Positions 28,950 through 39,582 of a stretch of 64,000 nucleotides of DNA are shown one piece after another. The DNA is from Anthracocystis setariae (Eukaryota; Basidiomycota; Ustilaginomycetes; Ustilaginales; Ustilaginaceae). The notes below the pieces were generated by a model. It made no database searches. It worked only from the letters and a program-made list of their open reading frames with translations, and was not told where the DNA came from. The number at the start of each line of letters is the position of its first letter. Position 1 is the first letter of the stretch. The stretch is taken from assembly GCA_928724745.1 (NCBI GenBank), contig CAKMXJ010000008.1, positions 434,001-498,000 on the forward strand, given 5' to 3'. A program made the position numbers and the translations under genes.

Positions 28950-29657
28950 CTATGCAGAATGGATTACGCTGACCGCCTGTTCAAAAGAGTGCACGTTGTT
29001 GCTGTTGTTCCATCTCCGCAAGAAGTTCAATGGATCCTCCTTTGACTTGTTGATCTCGATGCCTAGCAACCTGCAGTCGTTCCGGTTTGTGGAAGGGTCG
29101 TAGATCCATTCGTACACCAACATTGGCTGCCTCATTCGAGACTCCGCATTAAGATCAATGTGCATCAGATTGTACCAATGCTGGTTGACTGGAGCGGGAG
29201 TCATGAGCAGCCAAGTTCGGGGTGAATTGGGCCTCATCATGTTGAGGGCAGGATCGGCAGGGATGACCGAGAAACGCGTGGTTGGCGAGCGAAGATAGGC
29301 CCAGGATTGATGAACCAGGGCAGGCTGCGAATCACGGCTGTTATCGTAAACTATCACTGCATGCGAAGTGAGCGGATGCATCGGGAACCCAGATTCGAGA
29401 CGCTCGGCTTCGAGCCGTCGGACGATGCTTCGGTCGCTGACTTGGACGCGGTAGCCAGGCTGCACGTTGGTAAAGCTAGACTGCGAAGGTATGCGTCGCA
29501 GTGACCTCGGTGGTTGGGCAAGGTGGAGTTCCCGGGATACATCAGAATCAGTGTCGGATTCACTGTCTGCAGGAACTGGCGCAGCGGCGACAAGAATGGA
29601 CAGCATTGCCAAGATGCATGGCGCAAGCCAGAGTAGATTACCCTGACGAAACAACAT
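28950..29657 (-). CDS. Secreted protein SP8 (candidate effector)
   Basis: 235 residues with signal peptide (LLWLAPCILAMLSILVAAA), cleavage near AAAPVPA. A Ser/Asp-rich segment follows, then a helix with RRLEAERLESG, a TTRFSVIPAD strand, TWLLMTPAP, a strand YNLMHIDLNAE, MLVYEWIYD, CRLLGIEINK and a C-terminal helix. The R-F strand, the strand ending in Pro and the L-x-G-h-x-h strand match the array-wide pattern; the closest relatives are not obvious. One cysteine in the mature part. A coding-strand CATATAAATG box lies about 65 bases upstream. Confidence 0.85.
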   Translation of the reverse strand: MLFRQGNLLWLAPCILAMLSILVAAAPVPADSESDTDSDVSRELHLAQPPRSLRRIPSQSSFTNVQPGYRVQVSDRSIVRRLEAERLESGFPMHPLTSHAVIVYDNSRDSQPALVHQSWAYLRSPTTRFSVIPADPALNMMRPNSPRTWLLMTPAPVNQHWYNLMHIDLNAESRMRQPMLVYEWIYDPSTNRNDCRLLGIEINKSKEDPLNFLRRWNNSNNVHSFEQAVSVIHSA

Positions 29658-31706
29658 AGTGTGCGATCCGGAGCAGAAGCAGTGTTGAGGATGATGGGAT
29701 CTTTAGTTTGAAGAGGCTGGCATTTATATGTTTTGCACACGTCTTTGCTTTCCGCACGGTCCATGTAAACACCCAGATACTGGCCTGTTGATGACTAGCT
29801 GTTGTAGAGATAAATCATCCGATGCGAGGGATAGGAAAGATGTATGCAGTCCACTATAAGATGGGTGTATATAGCCCCATTGACAATTCAACGCTAAAGC
29901 TGGAAATATTGCGCCTGCGAACCACTCACTTCTTGAGCAACTACCGAACTTCATTCGAAAGATTGTGAACGTGGGTGGTAACTACAGGCTAGCGTACTAC
30001 TGTACTCAAAACTGTTGTCCGATATCAGCACGAATCGCGCAAGCTAGACGCTCAACATACAGACTCAAGCCTCGAGAGTTGCCACACACGGGTCCACGGT
30101 TGTAAAGTAGATGCAGATCTACGAAGGCATCCAGCTTGGTTGGAGGGTCAACAAACGAAAGATCTTTTAACAACGGTGCCTTCGTGAAGATGATCTGGTG
30201 AAATCATGAAGCTGAGCTGGTGTCACCATGCATGCCACATATTAACTTGAGATTGATTTGGTGCATCAGCGAGTTCAATTGCAAAAGAGAGTAGTCAATA
30301 AAAGCTTGATGAACTAGTCTCGTTTGCGATGATACTGTATTCGCGAAAACACCAGGTCAATGTCGAGATTCATCCTGCATGTGCGGCACGCGTGGCTACA
30401 CGGGTTCAACTTCACGATGGCACCGAGGCAAGCGAATTTCGCGGCTGGCATTGCATCTGCGTACGTCCTGCGAGGCGAAATCGGCTTGCAGCAGCCAATT
30501 CTGAATGATCGGCGATGCCGGCATCCCGGCATCATTAGAGGCCGAAATGATCAAGAGGCCCACGCGCAGAACACGGGTGAGAGTTTCCGTGTGTCACTTT
30601 TGGGTAGAGTTGCGTACAGATCAATATGAAAAGATTTGCAGCTCGCTTCTGTCCAACCACCATCATCTTTATCATGGTTATGACTTGTCTATTTCGAGTT
30701 CAACAAATACAGGTGAACTACTAGCTCTACTAGCATCGTGCGCTCAGCCGTGCCCCTCACCAGCTATCAGAACGGACCCCAAGGTAAATGTGTTGGAACT
30801 GAACCACGGCCTTGCATACAAAAGCATGCCTGCTTCAACTGTACCGGCTCCCACCCCCTTTCAACTTGCACTCATCAAGCCTCTTCCCAAGGACCGTCCA
30901 GCAAGGTCGCCAAAACACCATTCATACTAGACCCATCGATCCTTCATGAGAGTCCTCCTCGCTCAGTCGATGCCCTAGTCGGCCTACTTTCCCGTCCCGA
31001 ACGGCTGAACCGGCTCCACAGCTCCAGACCTCTCCAGCGACGAACGCGCCTTTCCTTTCTAGCCTTGTACTTTCTCGGCGTGGAGCAGCCGCTCCCCGAG
31101 CTACAAAGCGGCTTCGAAAGGTCCCTGCATGCCAGAGCAACAGCTTCCCTGTCTCGACACCACAGTGACGATCTCTCCGTCCTGGCCTGCCATAACGACC
31201 CGCACTTTGTGTAAATCATCTCCCAGTTCCGTTGATTAACCTCACTCTGGAAACATTCTCTTCTCTTTATACCCTCCGGCTCGATCCAACACTACCATGG
31301 CGGGACCCTCCTTCCACACCGATTACACCCCTGCTCGCCACACCTATGAACTTTTCAACGCATACTGACATCGTTCTGCTGCCTCGCCATCATGTGATGG
31401 TGATTGTTGCAGGGTCGTGCACACGGTAGTTGTAGAGCATTGGTGTTCTAGACTCGATACTGACAAGTAAGGAAATGGCGGTGTTTGGATGAAGTTGACA
31501 ACGCTTTGCATAGTGAAGCAAACTGTTGGCTGTCGCTTGTTTGTGGGTTCCATCCTGTGAAACAAAGCGACAAAAGCATGTTTAGAACACGTGGTTCCGG
31601 GCCATTCCGGTATCATGCCAGCATCGGCCGTCAAATCGTCTTGGCCACTGCGAGCTGAACCCGGCTTTCAGGCCGCCAAGGATCCTGCGAATTGTTCCTA
31701 AGCATT
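29658..31706. other. 2-kb spacer
   Basis: No gene is well supported. It holds the SP8 promoter, a diverged repeat (30388-30535, related to 10855-10965) and a plus-strand frame at 30738-31214 with one zinc-knuckle-like motif CFNCTGSHPLSTC (same C-x2-C-x3-H-x4-C spacing as the gag knuckle here). That could be an old retroelement scrap. Confidence 0.4.
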
Positions 31707-32468
31707 CTAAAAATGACGATGGAAGAAACTGCCTTCGCGGATCCCTTCAAGTAGGTTCTCGAACGAGATAAGTTGTCGATTGCGCGCGAGGCTCTGCTTG
31801 AAATGGAACTTGTCTTGCAGCGTAATCGGCGTTCGGATGGTAAGCAGTTCAAATTGCCTTTCGAGTCCTGCGCGCACAGCATCGATGTTGATTTTCGCAA
31901 TGAAGAACGGTTGCATATTCGGTATGGGAATATGCGGCGGAGGATGCAGCACCCGAGCCCAATGTAGGTATCGAGAGTTGGGCCATTCTCGCGCAGCGAC
32001 GAGGAAGTACACCTTGCCTTGAAAGACAAATGGCGAGACCGGTGTGCGAGGGTCGAGGAGCATCTCATTTAGTTTGTGCAAGGCTTCGCTTTCTTGGCCG
32101 GGCTCCAAATGCACACGGATGTGGTTGGCCGGGTCAATACCGTGGCGTTCCTCAACGAGGTAACTGATGACGGGCTCAGGCACATTGCCATCAGCAATTG
32201 TGGGACGACCGATGTACCGACTGGTGGCCTCACCTGGACCTGCATTTGCAAGTAGCGTACTGGCAGCGAGGTCCGGTGGCCTCGGCCCATACCGATGTCG
32301 CTGCAATGTATACTGGACGTTGCGTTGATCCTGCGGTACCGGTTGAGAAAGAGGCCTTGCAGCATTGGTTGAGCCTCGCGAAAATACTGGCATGGCTAAA
32401 ATACCAGTGCCGAAATGGCTCAAAAGAAGGAGAATTGCAAGAACATTGAAGAACGTGTGCACGAACAT
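31707..32468 (-). CDS. Secreted protein SP9 (candidate effector)
   Basis: 253 residues from the ATG at 32468, signal peptide FFNVLAILLLLSHFGTG with cleavage near ILAMP. It pairs with SP10: YLVEERHGIDPANHIRVHL here and YLVHERHGVDHAGHLPMLV there, RTPVSPFVFQGKVYFLVA here and KRVSPFTFADSTYFLAL there, SRYLHWARVL / SRYGPWRRYL, PNMQPFFIAKI / DNVRPFLIGKF, and an identical-style ending RHF. No cysteine in the mature part. The coding-strand box CCATATAAGG is about 60 bases upstream. Tandem duplicate of SP10. Confidence 0.88.
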   Translation of the reverse strand: MFVHTFFNVLAILLLLSHFGTGILAMPVFSRGSTNAARPLSQPVPQDQRNVQYTLQRHRYGPRPPDLAASTLLANAGPGEATSRYIGRPTIADGNVPEPVISYLVEERHGIDPANHIRVHLEPGQESEALHKLNEMLLDPRTPVSPFVFQGKVYFLVAAREWPNSRYLHWARVLHPPPHIPIPNMQPFFIAKINIDAVRAGLERQFELLTIRTPITLQDKFHFKQSLARNRQLISFENLLEGIREGSFFHRHF

Positions 32469-33019
32469 GGTGAAAGGACGCACGAGACTGATAACGAAAG
32501 GGGACAAACAAACTTACATGCTTCTCATCCTTATATGGGGACCAGCAAGCTTTTGAATGCCGTGAGACTTCTGAAAGCAAGCACAATGGAAGGCAGGCTG
32601 ACAACGTCATCGAAACTTGTCAATCTGGACCCAGAGGTGGAGAACCGGATCACCACTAACGACTGAAGTGGGCGAATGTCATGTTTGGGTTACCGACTCT
32701 AGTGCGTGATGCTGTTGTTGTTTGGGCTAAGTCACAACGGCGGGGAAGATGAGAATCGTTGTCAGCTTGCAAATAGCATGCGATTGCCACCCGTTGAGTC
32801 ACATCGACGTTTGCCCCACCAACACAAAAAGATTGAGATGAAAGTGACCTGGGAATATTTTTCGTTGCGCAATGGATCGATGGCTCTGACAGCGTTCAGG
32901 CAGTGATCGGGATCGAATTCGGTTCTCATGAGCGCTGGATGACTAACAAAAGTGGACTCGAGGTGCAAGATCCTTGCAACAAAGACGGGTTACTCTGGTC
33001 TATCCTATGTCCTACGTCT
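32469..33019. other. Spacer between SP9 and SP10
   Basis: SP9 TATA box near 32527-32535. Nothing else recognised. Confidence 0.45.
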
Positions 33020-33745
33020 TCAAAAGTGGCGAGTGGCAAAGCCGCCATGTTCAAGCCTGTCTACCAAGCTTTGATAGTTCCACATTTGTCGTGAAACTCG
33101 CCTGAAGCTTTCTTCGAACGCCTCCTTATCCCTCTTGGTCGCCGTAGCGCGGAAGCTCATGACATCATATCCCCTCATTCCTCCGGGGTTCAACATCTGG
33201 TCGTGAAACTTTCCGATGAGAAAAGGTCGAACATTGTCGCGAGGAATTCCACCAGGTATCCTTAGATATCTTCTCCAGGGGCCATATCTTGAGTCCTGTT
33301 TGTCCTCTAGCAGCGCAAGAAAGTAAGTAGAGTCAGCGAAGGTAAACGGCGAGACCCGCTTGGATCCATCCGAAAGCATCTCGACGACCTTAGGATGGAT
33401 GTGCCGCTCGACTTCGGGCTTCACTAGCATCGGGAGATGGCCAGCGTGATCCACGCCATGGCGTTCATGAACCAAATACTGCATCACCGCATCCGGTACA
33501 GTGGTGCCCGGAAACGTGCGGTCTTCGTTGAAGTAGCTTGTGGCATCGTCAGACACCTCTGTCGAGGCTTGGAGGAACGGGGACACTGAGGTGGAATGAG
33601 TCTGCGAATTGCGGTACGTCGGGTTGCTTGCTACCTCGAATCGGCTGGAAGCACTTGCTGCTGAGACTGGTGCAGCATGAGCGAACCCTGCAAAGAAGAG
33701 CGACGTATAGATGCAGAAGGCGAACAGAAACGTGTTCATCCACAT
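33020..33745 (-). CDS. Secreted protein SP10 (candidate effector)
   Basis: 241 residues from the ATG at 33745 (33739 is also possible). The signal peptide is MNTFLFAFCIYTSLFFAGFA with cleavage near AHAAPV. The long upstream extension of the frame is polar and overlaps the TATA-like box near 33845, so it is left out. The body is paralogous to SP9 block by block (YLVHERHG, VSPFTF, DSRYGPWRRYL, RPFLIGKF, FATRHF). No cysteine in the mature part. Confidence 0.87.
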   Translation of the reverse strand: MWMNTFLFAFCIYTSLFFAGFAHAAPVSAASASSRFEVASNPTYRNSQTHSTSVSPFLQASTEVSDDATSYFNEDRTFPGTTVPDAVMQYLVHERHGVDHAGHLPMLVKPEVERHIHPKVVEMLSDGSKRVSPFTFADSTYFLALLEDKQDSRYGPWRRYLRIPGGIPRDNVRPFLIGKFHDQMLNPGGMRGYDVMSFRATATKRDKEAFEESFRRVSRQMWNYQSLVDRLEHGGFATRHF

Positions 33746-34409
33746 GATGGAAGCTGATCTGGGACAGTGGCTAACAAAAAAGAGTTTGACGGTGGCTTGG
33801 ATGATCACAGAGTAAGATAGGGATCGCTGTGATGGAAAGAAAGCATAATTATACGCTCTTGATCGCTGACTTCTGCCCCTCATACCAAAGCAGGAGTGCC
33901 TGTGAATAGCCATGAACATTCGCTTCATGTGATATCGAACATCGAGTAGTGCCCCTATGCGCTCGCATAATGCTTTGCTTTCTCAAACAATACCTTGCGT
34001 AGCTCCCCCACGGTGGATATATTGCAGATTCAGCTCCCCCACACGCTGTTAACCCAGCCAGAGGTTCGCTGATCCTTGGATTCTCAAATGTAGCCGCAAC
34101 ACTGTCATATGTTACCAAGCGTCCAATGCTGAACTGAGGAACTGAAGGCGATATTCAGATCGAACGGCGAGTCGAGAAACTGTGTATGAAACTCATGAAG
34201 ATCCCAGCGTAAGCCATGTTGTTCGCTGCACTTCACTTCATAAGTTGCACTGAAGCTGAACCTATTGTTATTGGATTTCATGTGATATAGCCTCAAGGTT
34301 GTCTGTGGAGCTCTGTGTAGATGTAATGTGAACGTGTGGGTTATTGCCACAGCAGGAAGAAGTGAGAGAGATGTTTCGGATAGCTGAATACCGATGCTCA
34401 TTTCTCGAC
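33746..34409. other. Spacer between SP10 and SP11
   Basis: Coding-strand GTATAATT near 33845-33853 is the likely SP10 box. No gene is seen in the rest. Confidence 0.45.
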
Positions 34410-35180
34410 TCAAAGGATAACAAAAGGAAGGTGATGAATCCTTTTGCCAAGACTAGCTCCAATTGCATCGAGACTTTGCGCTGGACCCCAATTACGCAAA
34501 ATTCTCTTCATATCGTTGGGGTCCTTTACCATCTCGAGGCCTTCGAATTTGAACTTCTTGGTGGCAGAGCCGTCGACCTCCACCTTGTAGAACGCCATGG
34601 GTAACCAGTCTTGGTTCTCTTTATTGTAGGGCAGCCCCAATGCTTTCCGCCAGTTATAGTGGACAATGGGTGCAGTGACATATAGCTGGCGCCTGTAGCG
34701 GAGATCGAGTTGGGGTTCAGGGACGATGGTATGCATCCAGTGAACATCGGGTTGAGCCAAGTGTAGGTCCGCCATCGTATAGACTGCTTCACGCTCTGGA
34801 GGTGTGAGAATGAGACGGATTGGCGTGTTAGAGGAAACTCCGAATCGATCGTTGAGCAAATGCTTCACAACATCCGATCGGACAATTGGCAACGGGACAA
34901 GGAAGGGAGAGCTATGGCCCATCTTTGAGCCTGAGGTAGAAGCTCCTCCGTGGAGATGAGACGCCATTTCATGAGGTGAAAGGAATGAGGAGACATGCCT
35001 AGGCGTGTCTCGGAATCTTGGCGGGATAGGTTGGCTGAGCTGAAGTGTTGTGCTAACACTACTACTACTGGAACTTGGCTCCGTAGCAGGCTTGTTGTAG
35101 TGTCTGAAGCCTGGAATCGGGCCGCCTAGAGCCTGCCCGATCAGGGCGGATAGAAAAAGCAGTGCAAGTGAAGCTTGCAT
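34410..35180 (-). CDS. Secreted protein SP11 (candidate effector)
   Basis: 256 residues with signal peptide MQASLALLFLSALIGQALG. A Ser-rich linker follows, then HLLNDRFGVSSNTPIRLIL (compare YLVEERHGIDPANHIRVHL in SP9), DLRYRRQLYVTAPIV, LPMAFYKVEVDG, FKFEGLEMVKD and a C-terminal helix. It therefore bridges SP9/SP10 (first half) and SP12-SP14 (strand of the form F-x-G-h-E-h). No cysteine. A TTTAAA-type box lies near 35277, about 95 bases upstream. Confidence 0.87.
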   Translation of the reverse strand: MQASLALLFLSALIGQALGGPIPGFRHYNKPATEPSSSSSSVSTTLQLSQPIPPRFRDTPRHVSSFLSPHEMASHLHGGASTSGSKMGHSSPFLVPLPIVRSDVVKHLLNDRFGVSSNTPIRLILTPPEREAVYTMADLHLAQPDVHWMHTIVPEPQLDLRYRRQLYVTAPIVHYNWRKALGLPYNKENQDWLPMAFYKVEVDGSATKKFKFEGLEMVKDPNDMKRILRNWGPAQSLDAIGASLGKRIHHLPFVIL

Positions 35181-36164
35181 CGTTCCCAGCGGGGCTGCTA
35201 GTTGGAAGGAAGAAGGTGAAAAGCTAGCCGCCAGTGATGGTCATCCTATGAGACCTTCGATATGGAGTGTACAGTGTATTTAAACGTTTAGGGCGGTAAG
35301 TGGCGGACGTCGAATATGGTAGTGCCAGCATCCAGCTTTGCCTCCTTGCCTCCATAGTCGCTACGCTTGCTTGACTTCCTGCAGTGGAACGTGTGCTCAG
35401 TGTCGGCGAAAGATAGCGCCGAATCAAGAGCGTCCCACCTAAATTGCGCATCTTTTGAGCTTTCAAGACCCACCACGCCCAAGTCTGAGCCTACGGTCGC
35501 TTATTTGGCGGCAAGGTTACGCTTATCGGATGAAGTTGACGGCTATCACGGTCAAGAAGCAATGCTTTACTTCCCCACAGCAGGTAACATGTCCTTGTAT
35601 GATCACCTACACGGCAAGGACCTCACCCCTTACTGTAGGATCCTAAATCTAAAGCTTTGAGAGAGCGTTCCTACTTTTCGCCTGCCCCTGAAATGCAGGG
35701 GTTCGGCCATATCTCGGTTGACACCGGTGATCATCTTTATGACACCATGGAAGATTCGGTCGTCGATGTTTCACGGCAGAATGAATTTGGGTGGCTCTCC
35801 AGTGAGCATAATGGCTTGAGAGAACAGGACAGACGGACAGACGGGTCATGTTAGCGCAACACCTGCAACCGAATCAGTCTGTTCCAGACCATGTGAATGG
35901 TGCTGATACGGACATTGCTACTTCCTCACAGTATTCACATAATGCTCGAATGAATACTCGGGCTTGGCGGTGATTTGAGTTCGGAGTGAGACATGGTCTG
36001 TCCATTGAATTTGACAAATGGTAGTGCGATCTACCGTACAGTTTTGAACTGAGATGCAGTCCAAGCCAAATGAAAGCATACACTTACTGATCTCACGGCC
36101 TGCGATGTAAGGAACAACGATGTCACCAGGACCGGCAAGCAGCGATAGAAGCCGGCCAAAACGC
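35181..36164. other. Spacer between SP11 and SP12
   Basis: About 1 kb with no supportable gene; only the SP11 promoter at the left end is recognisable. Confidence 0.45.
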
Positions 36165-36961
36165 CTACCAATGTCCGTTGTGGATGTACCCAAAGATTTT
36201 CTCGATGGAAGCACTAGTCGGCGACTGGCTTAACAAATGACCTTGGTCGTACGCATGTCGAACCAGCTCGACGCCCCCAATCTCAACACGTCCCCTTGGC
36301 TGCATAGCGGCCCCGTTCAGCTTCGACCGAAAGAATATGATTGGGGTGAGACGGTGGAAGATCGGTGGAAGTTCTGGAAACATCCTCTTGAAGGTTTGGG
36401 TTGGGATCGCCTTTGTGAAATAGATGTGCTCTGATCCAGGCTGTGTCGATGCTTTGAAAACTTCGAATGTGGAAGTAGGGTCCTTGATCTTCTTGTTGCT
36501 CCATGCCCTGAGTCTCCTTCGTTCACCATCTTTGAGATGAACGGCCTCCAATGGCTTTGTCCAGCCTCCGTATGCTTCTCGAGCCATGGGCCTGCAATGT
36601 CTTGGTCCACCTTGAGTGGATCGCTCAAGGTGACGCCGTTAAAGCCTCCGAGATAGGATGTTTCTGGATGGTTTCCCTTGGGCTTAGATGGCATCGGATT
36701 TGGGTGGATTTGGTCCATCTCTTGGTGTTCCCGAGCCGCCCCTTCTTGACGGATCTCGCCAAGAGGGATGTTTTGGCCGAACAAACGAAGGACTTTAGGA
36801 GACCTTTCCGGATCACCAACGCTTCCAGATGGTGCAAAGGCTGAGCTAGACACATCGTTGGCAGCTGATATAGACCTGATGCCAGATCCAGTTGTTGCCA
36901 GCACGGTCAGAGGTGCGAACCAAATCGCTAAGACGATAGTCAAAGATGTCAGCTTCGTCAT
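36165..36961 (-). pseudogene. Effector SP12, frame-shifted
   Basis: The signal peptide (MTKLTSLTIVLAIWFAPLTV) and about 125 codons are in one frame from 36961. Near 36580-36600 the family match moves to another frame, which continues with RRLRAWSNKKI, HIYFTKAIPTQTFKRMFP, IIFFRSKLN, VEIGGVELV and IFGYIHNGHW to a stop at 36165. SP13 and SP14 show the same order in one frame (LLEWSRES, YRPIAYLARRM, FQHIFP, LDIAGVDLI, ILGYVMNGRWY). The shift fits loss of one base or gain of two. I found no good intron donor there, so it is probably a recent pseudogene; a sequencing error is possible. The coding-strand CATATAAG box about 60 bases upstream is intact. Confidence 0.7.
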
Positions 36962-37680
36962 GCTTGACCTGTGTACGTGTAGGATACGAAGAACAATTCT
37001 TCGAAAGAGCACCAGACTCTTATATGCTCCGGATCACTTGTGCGCAGAATAGGGGTGAAGCGCCAACGGAGCCTATCTGCGATCCCAGCGATAGTCACAG
37101 ATGGAGTGGTGACATCTTCTGTTGCGGCTGCGAGTCAGGGATCGTTTTGCGCCTATTGTTCAAGATGCAGCTCATAAATTGAAGGTTTTTTCTGTCTCTT
37201 CGCCACCCACTTGAATGCCGCTTTCTGCCAAGGCAGTATGCTGCTTCTCTTTACTGTCTTTTTCAAAGTGCCAGTGACCAAGGGCTACATAGCCCAGGGA
37301 TGGGGGGAAATTGAATGGTTGGGTGGGCGGTTATCGCCAAACGTGTAGGCGGTGAGACCTGTGTTTACGGGCGCATAGATACTGAAAAAGGGAAAAAGGA
37401 CCGGATGTGACCTTCGGTGGGAACGTGGTTGATTGTTATTACACCCATTGTCGCCTCGAGTGCCTAATTGATGCAACAGACTGCAAGTGCAGTGCAGCTT
37501 GCTCAGAAGTACCGCACACAGGTCAGGCCACGAAGAAGCTCACCGTGATAACATGGCTGTGAGAATGTTTTGTGCGGTACAGTTAGTATCTGGGATTGTG
37601 ACGCTTTAAAGAGACATCGCTACATTCGTTCTGACCTTCTGAGAGAGGCACAGCATCGATCAAAGTACTCCAACATCATA
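36962..37680. other. Spacer between SP12 and SP13
   Basis: SP12 TATA box near 37019-37026. No gene is seen. Confidence 0.45.
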
Positions 37681-38214
37681 TTAATACCAACGTCCGTTCA
37701 TGACATACCCTAAAATCTGATGGAGAGGATACTGCCTGATCGGACCACCCTCCCTCAGAGGCAAGCTCAGCCTGATCAAGTCGACACCGGCAATATCTAG
37801 CTGCCCATGGTCCTGATACTGGTGCTGGCCAATTCTGGCTTTATACCAGTTAACTGGCACCATGCTATCCAGCCCACCATGAATTGTCGGGAAGATATGC
37901 TGGAACTCGGCTGTGGTCATGCGTCTAGCCAAGTAAGCAATCGGCCGATAAGTGTTCTTGTCGAGCTCTTCAGCATAATGGAAATAGTATCTCCGGTCTG
38001 GATCAGCCAGGGACTCTCGACTCCATTCAAGAAGTCTCTCTTGTGCATCCCGAGTAAAGTATTCAGAGGGAACGGGTGCGCGAACTCTGTTGAAAACATT
38101 TGCGGCCAGGTAGCTTACGTGTACCTCGTTCAATTTCAATCTAAGAGGATTTGTGGGAACGTTGACTCGCCATCCCCCTTTCTCCGTTGAAGCTCTTTCT
38201 GCCAGAGCAGAGCG
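37681..38214 (-). pseudogene. Effector SP13, 5' end missing
   Basis: The frame is open from just after a TAG (38215-38217) to the stop at 37681, about 177 codons, but has no ATG near its start and no signal peptide. The body is a good family member, closest to SP14 and SP12: VSYLAANVF (SP14 AGYISANVY), RRYYFHY, YRPIAYLARRM, FQHIFPTI, VNWYKARIG, LDIAGVDLI and ILGYVMNGRWY. A residue run SALAERAS at the upstream edge resembles the end of a signal peptide, so a lost or unrecognised first exon is the alternative to truncation. No exon with a signal peptide could be joined in frame. Confidence 0.6.
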
Positions 38215-38453
38215 CTACTCACCTTAAGCGTTACAGTACCTCGTTCCGTTATGCCTTCATACCAATGGAGCCAGATCTCATAAGGAAATTGTAGCAGATG
38301 TGGTGGGACGGATAGCACCGATACAGATCAGACAGTGATTTGTATAGACAGCGAACAAAGAGGACAAAGTGAGGTGAGTTTGGTTGCCACCGTCCTGATT
38401 GACCGAAACGAACGGCCTTCTTGTGGGAAAGTGGGCTCGAAACAATTAAGACC

Positions 38454-39248
38454 TCAGTACGAAGGACAAAACTGAATGAGATCCTTGATCTGATGCAAAA
38501 AGGCACTGTGAGCTAAGCGGTTCGCTTGGCTGGGCACGCCTCGAATCTCACTGATGATCTCCACACCGACGAAATCGAGCGTCCCTTTTCGTAAGAAGTC
38601 TGGCTGAGGAGCCTGAGCCTTGTAAATAACGACAGGAAAGGTTCGACGCCAGTCGAGACGGACTCCAGGGAAAATGTAATGGAAGTCCGATGGTTCCATC
38701 GGCGTGTGCATGTATACGTATCTCGTCCAGCCATCGCCTGGGGGTGACTCTTTTGTCAGATGATAGTAGAGGGCAGCTGTAGGATTCGAAGTTAGCCTGT
38801 GCGTCCATTCCTCCAGACGTCTCAGCGTGACTGGATGGAAAATTAAATCCTGGAGAAGGGGATGCGCAGTACCAAGATAGACGTTTGCAGATATATATCC
38901 TGCGAGGTTACGATCAAGACCAGTGACATCCGTCGCGAAGCGAACAGGCCAGCCAGTCGGGCGGCTTGGACCCGCTTCGCCGTCCAGAGGTACACCGATC
39001 AAGTGCGGAATCGGTAGGACAGCAGCGTCGCGCTCCACAGGTATACCCAGTAAAGGCTCGTTGGAGGCGCGGAGAGGTCGACCAACAGCAAAAGGAACGC
39101 CTTGAAGGGCATGTGTAGCCTCGATGGGCCTAGTTTCCCGATCCCTGAAATCTTGAGGTGACGAAACAGAGTTAGGATCTACAGAACTGACCTGAGCGAT
39201 AAGCATGCTCAGGAAAACTGACATAACGATCGTACGTTTGATTGTCAT
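38454..39248 (-). CDS. Secreted protein SP14 (candidate effector)
   Basis: 264 residues from the ATG at 39248, signal peptide MTIKRTIVMSVFLSMLIAQVSS. A linker of about 90 residues contains repeated short VPxxxG-like pieces (GVPFAVG, GIPVE, GVPLDGE). The conserved body follows: NLAGYISANVYLG, LRRLEEWTHRL, TRYVYMHT, FHYIFPGV, FPVVIYKAQ, LDFVGVEII and a C-terminal helix. Closest to SP13 and SP12. One cysteine near the C-terminus. The upstream part of the open frame is polar and spans the TATA-like region near 39318, so the internal start is preferred. Confidence 0.87.
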   Translation of the reverse strand: MTIKRTIVMSVFLSMLIAQVSSVDPNSVSSPQDFRDRETRPIEATHALQGVPFAVGRPLRASNEPLLGIPVERDAAVLPIPHLIGVPLDGEAGPSRPTGWPVRFATDVTGLDRNLAGYISANVYLGTAHPLLQDLIFHPVTLRRLEEWTHRLTSNPTAALYYHLTKESPPGDGWTRYVYMHTPMEPSDFHYIFPGVRLDWRRTFPVVIYKAQAPQPDFLRKGTLDFVGVEIISEIRGVPSQANRLAHSAFLHQIKDLIQFCPSY

Positions 39249-39582
39249 TGTTTGTTTGTCAGGAGAGGAAGCGAAGGCGAGGTTAACGTGTGACATTGCG
39301 GAAGGCGAGGTTTGGTCAGCTTTTATGGCTGACATGAAGCGAGACGTCTTTGCGGCCAAGTCTGAATTAGCTGCACTTCTGTATTGATGTTGAAGTCGGG
39401 GCTCGTCCTTCATCCACATTGAGCTTAGGCTTGCGGGGCACGCAACTCCTCATAGAACTCTGTCTTTTGTTCGTCAGCATCAGAGTCACCTGATGCGCTG
39501 CATTTCGGCTACAAGTCAGGGGCGCCTAATGGAGAGAAGATTACCTTCGCCCTGCGTCGCTGAGCTGTGGGTCCCGGCTTCA
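39249..39582. other. Spacer between SP14 and SP15
   Basis: SP14 promoter region; a short GGAAGGCGAGG/GCGAAGGCGAGG direct repeat lies near 39270-39310. No gene is seen. Confidence 0.4.
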
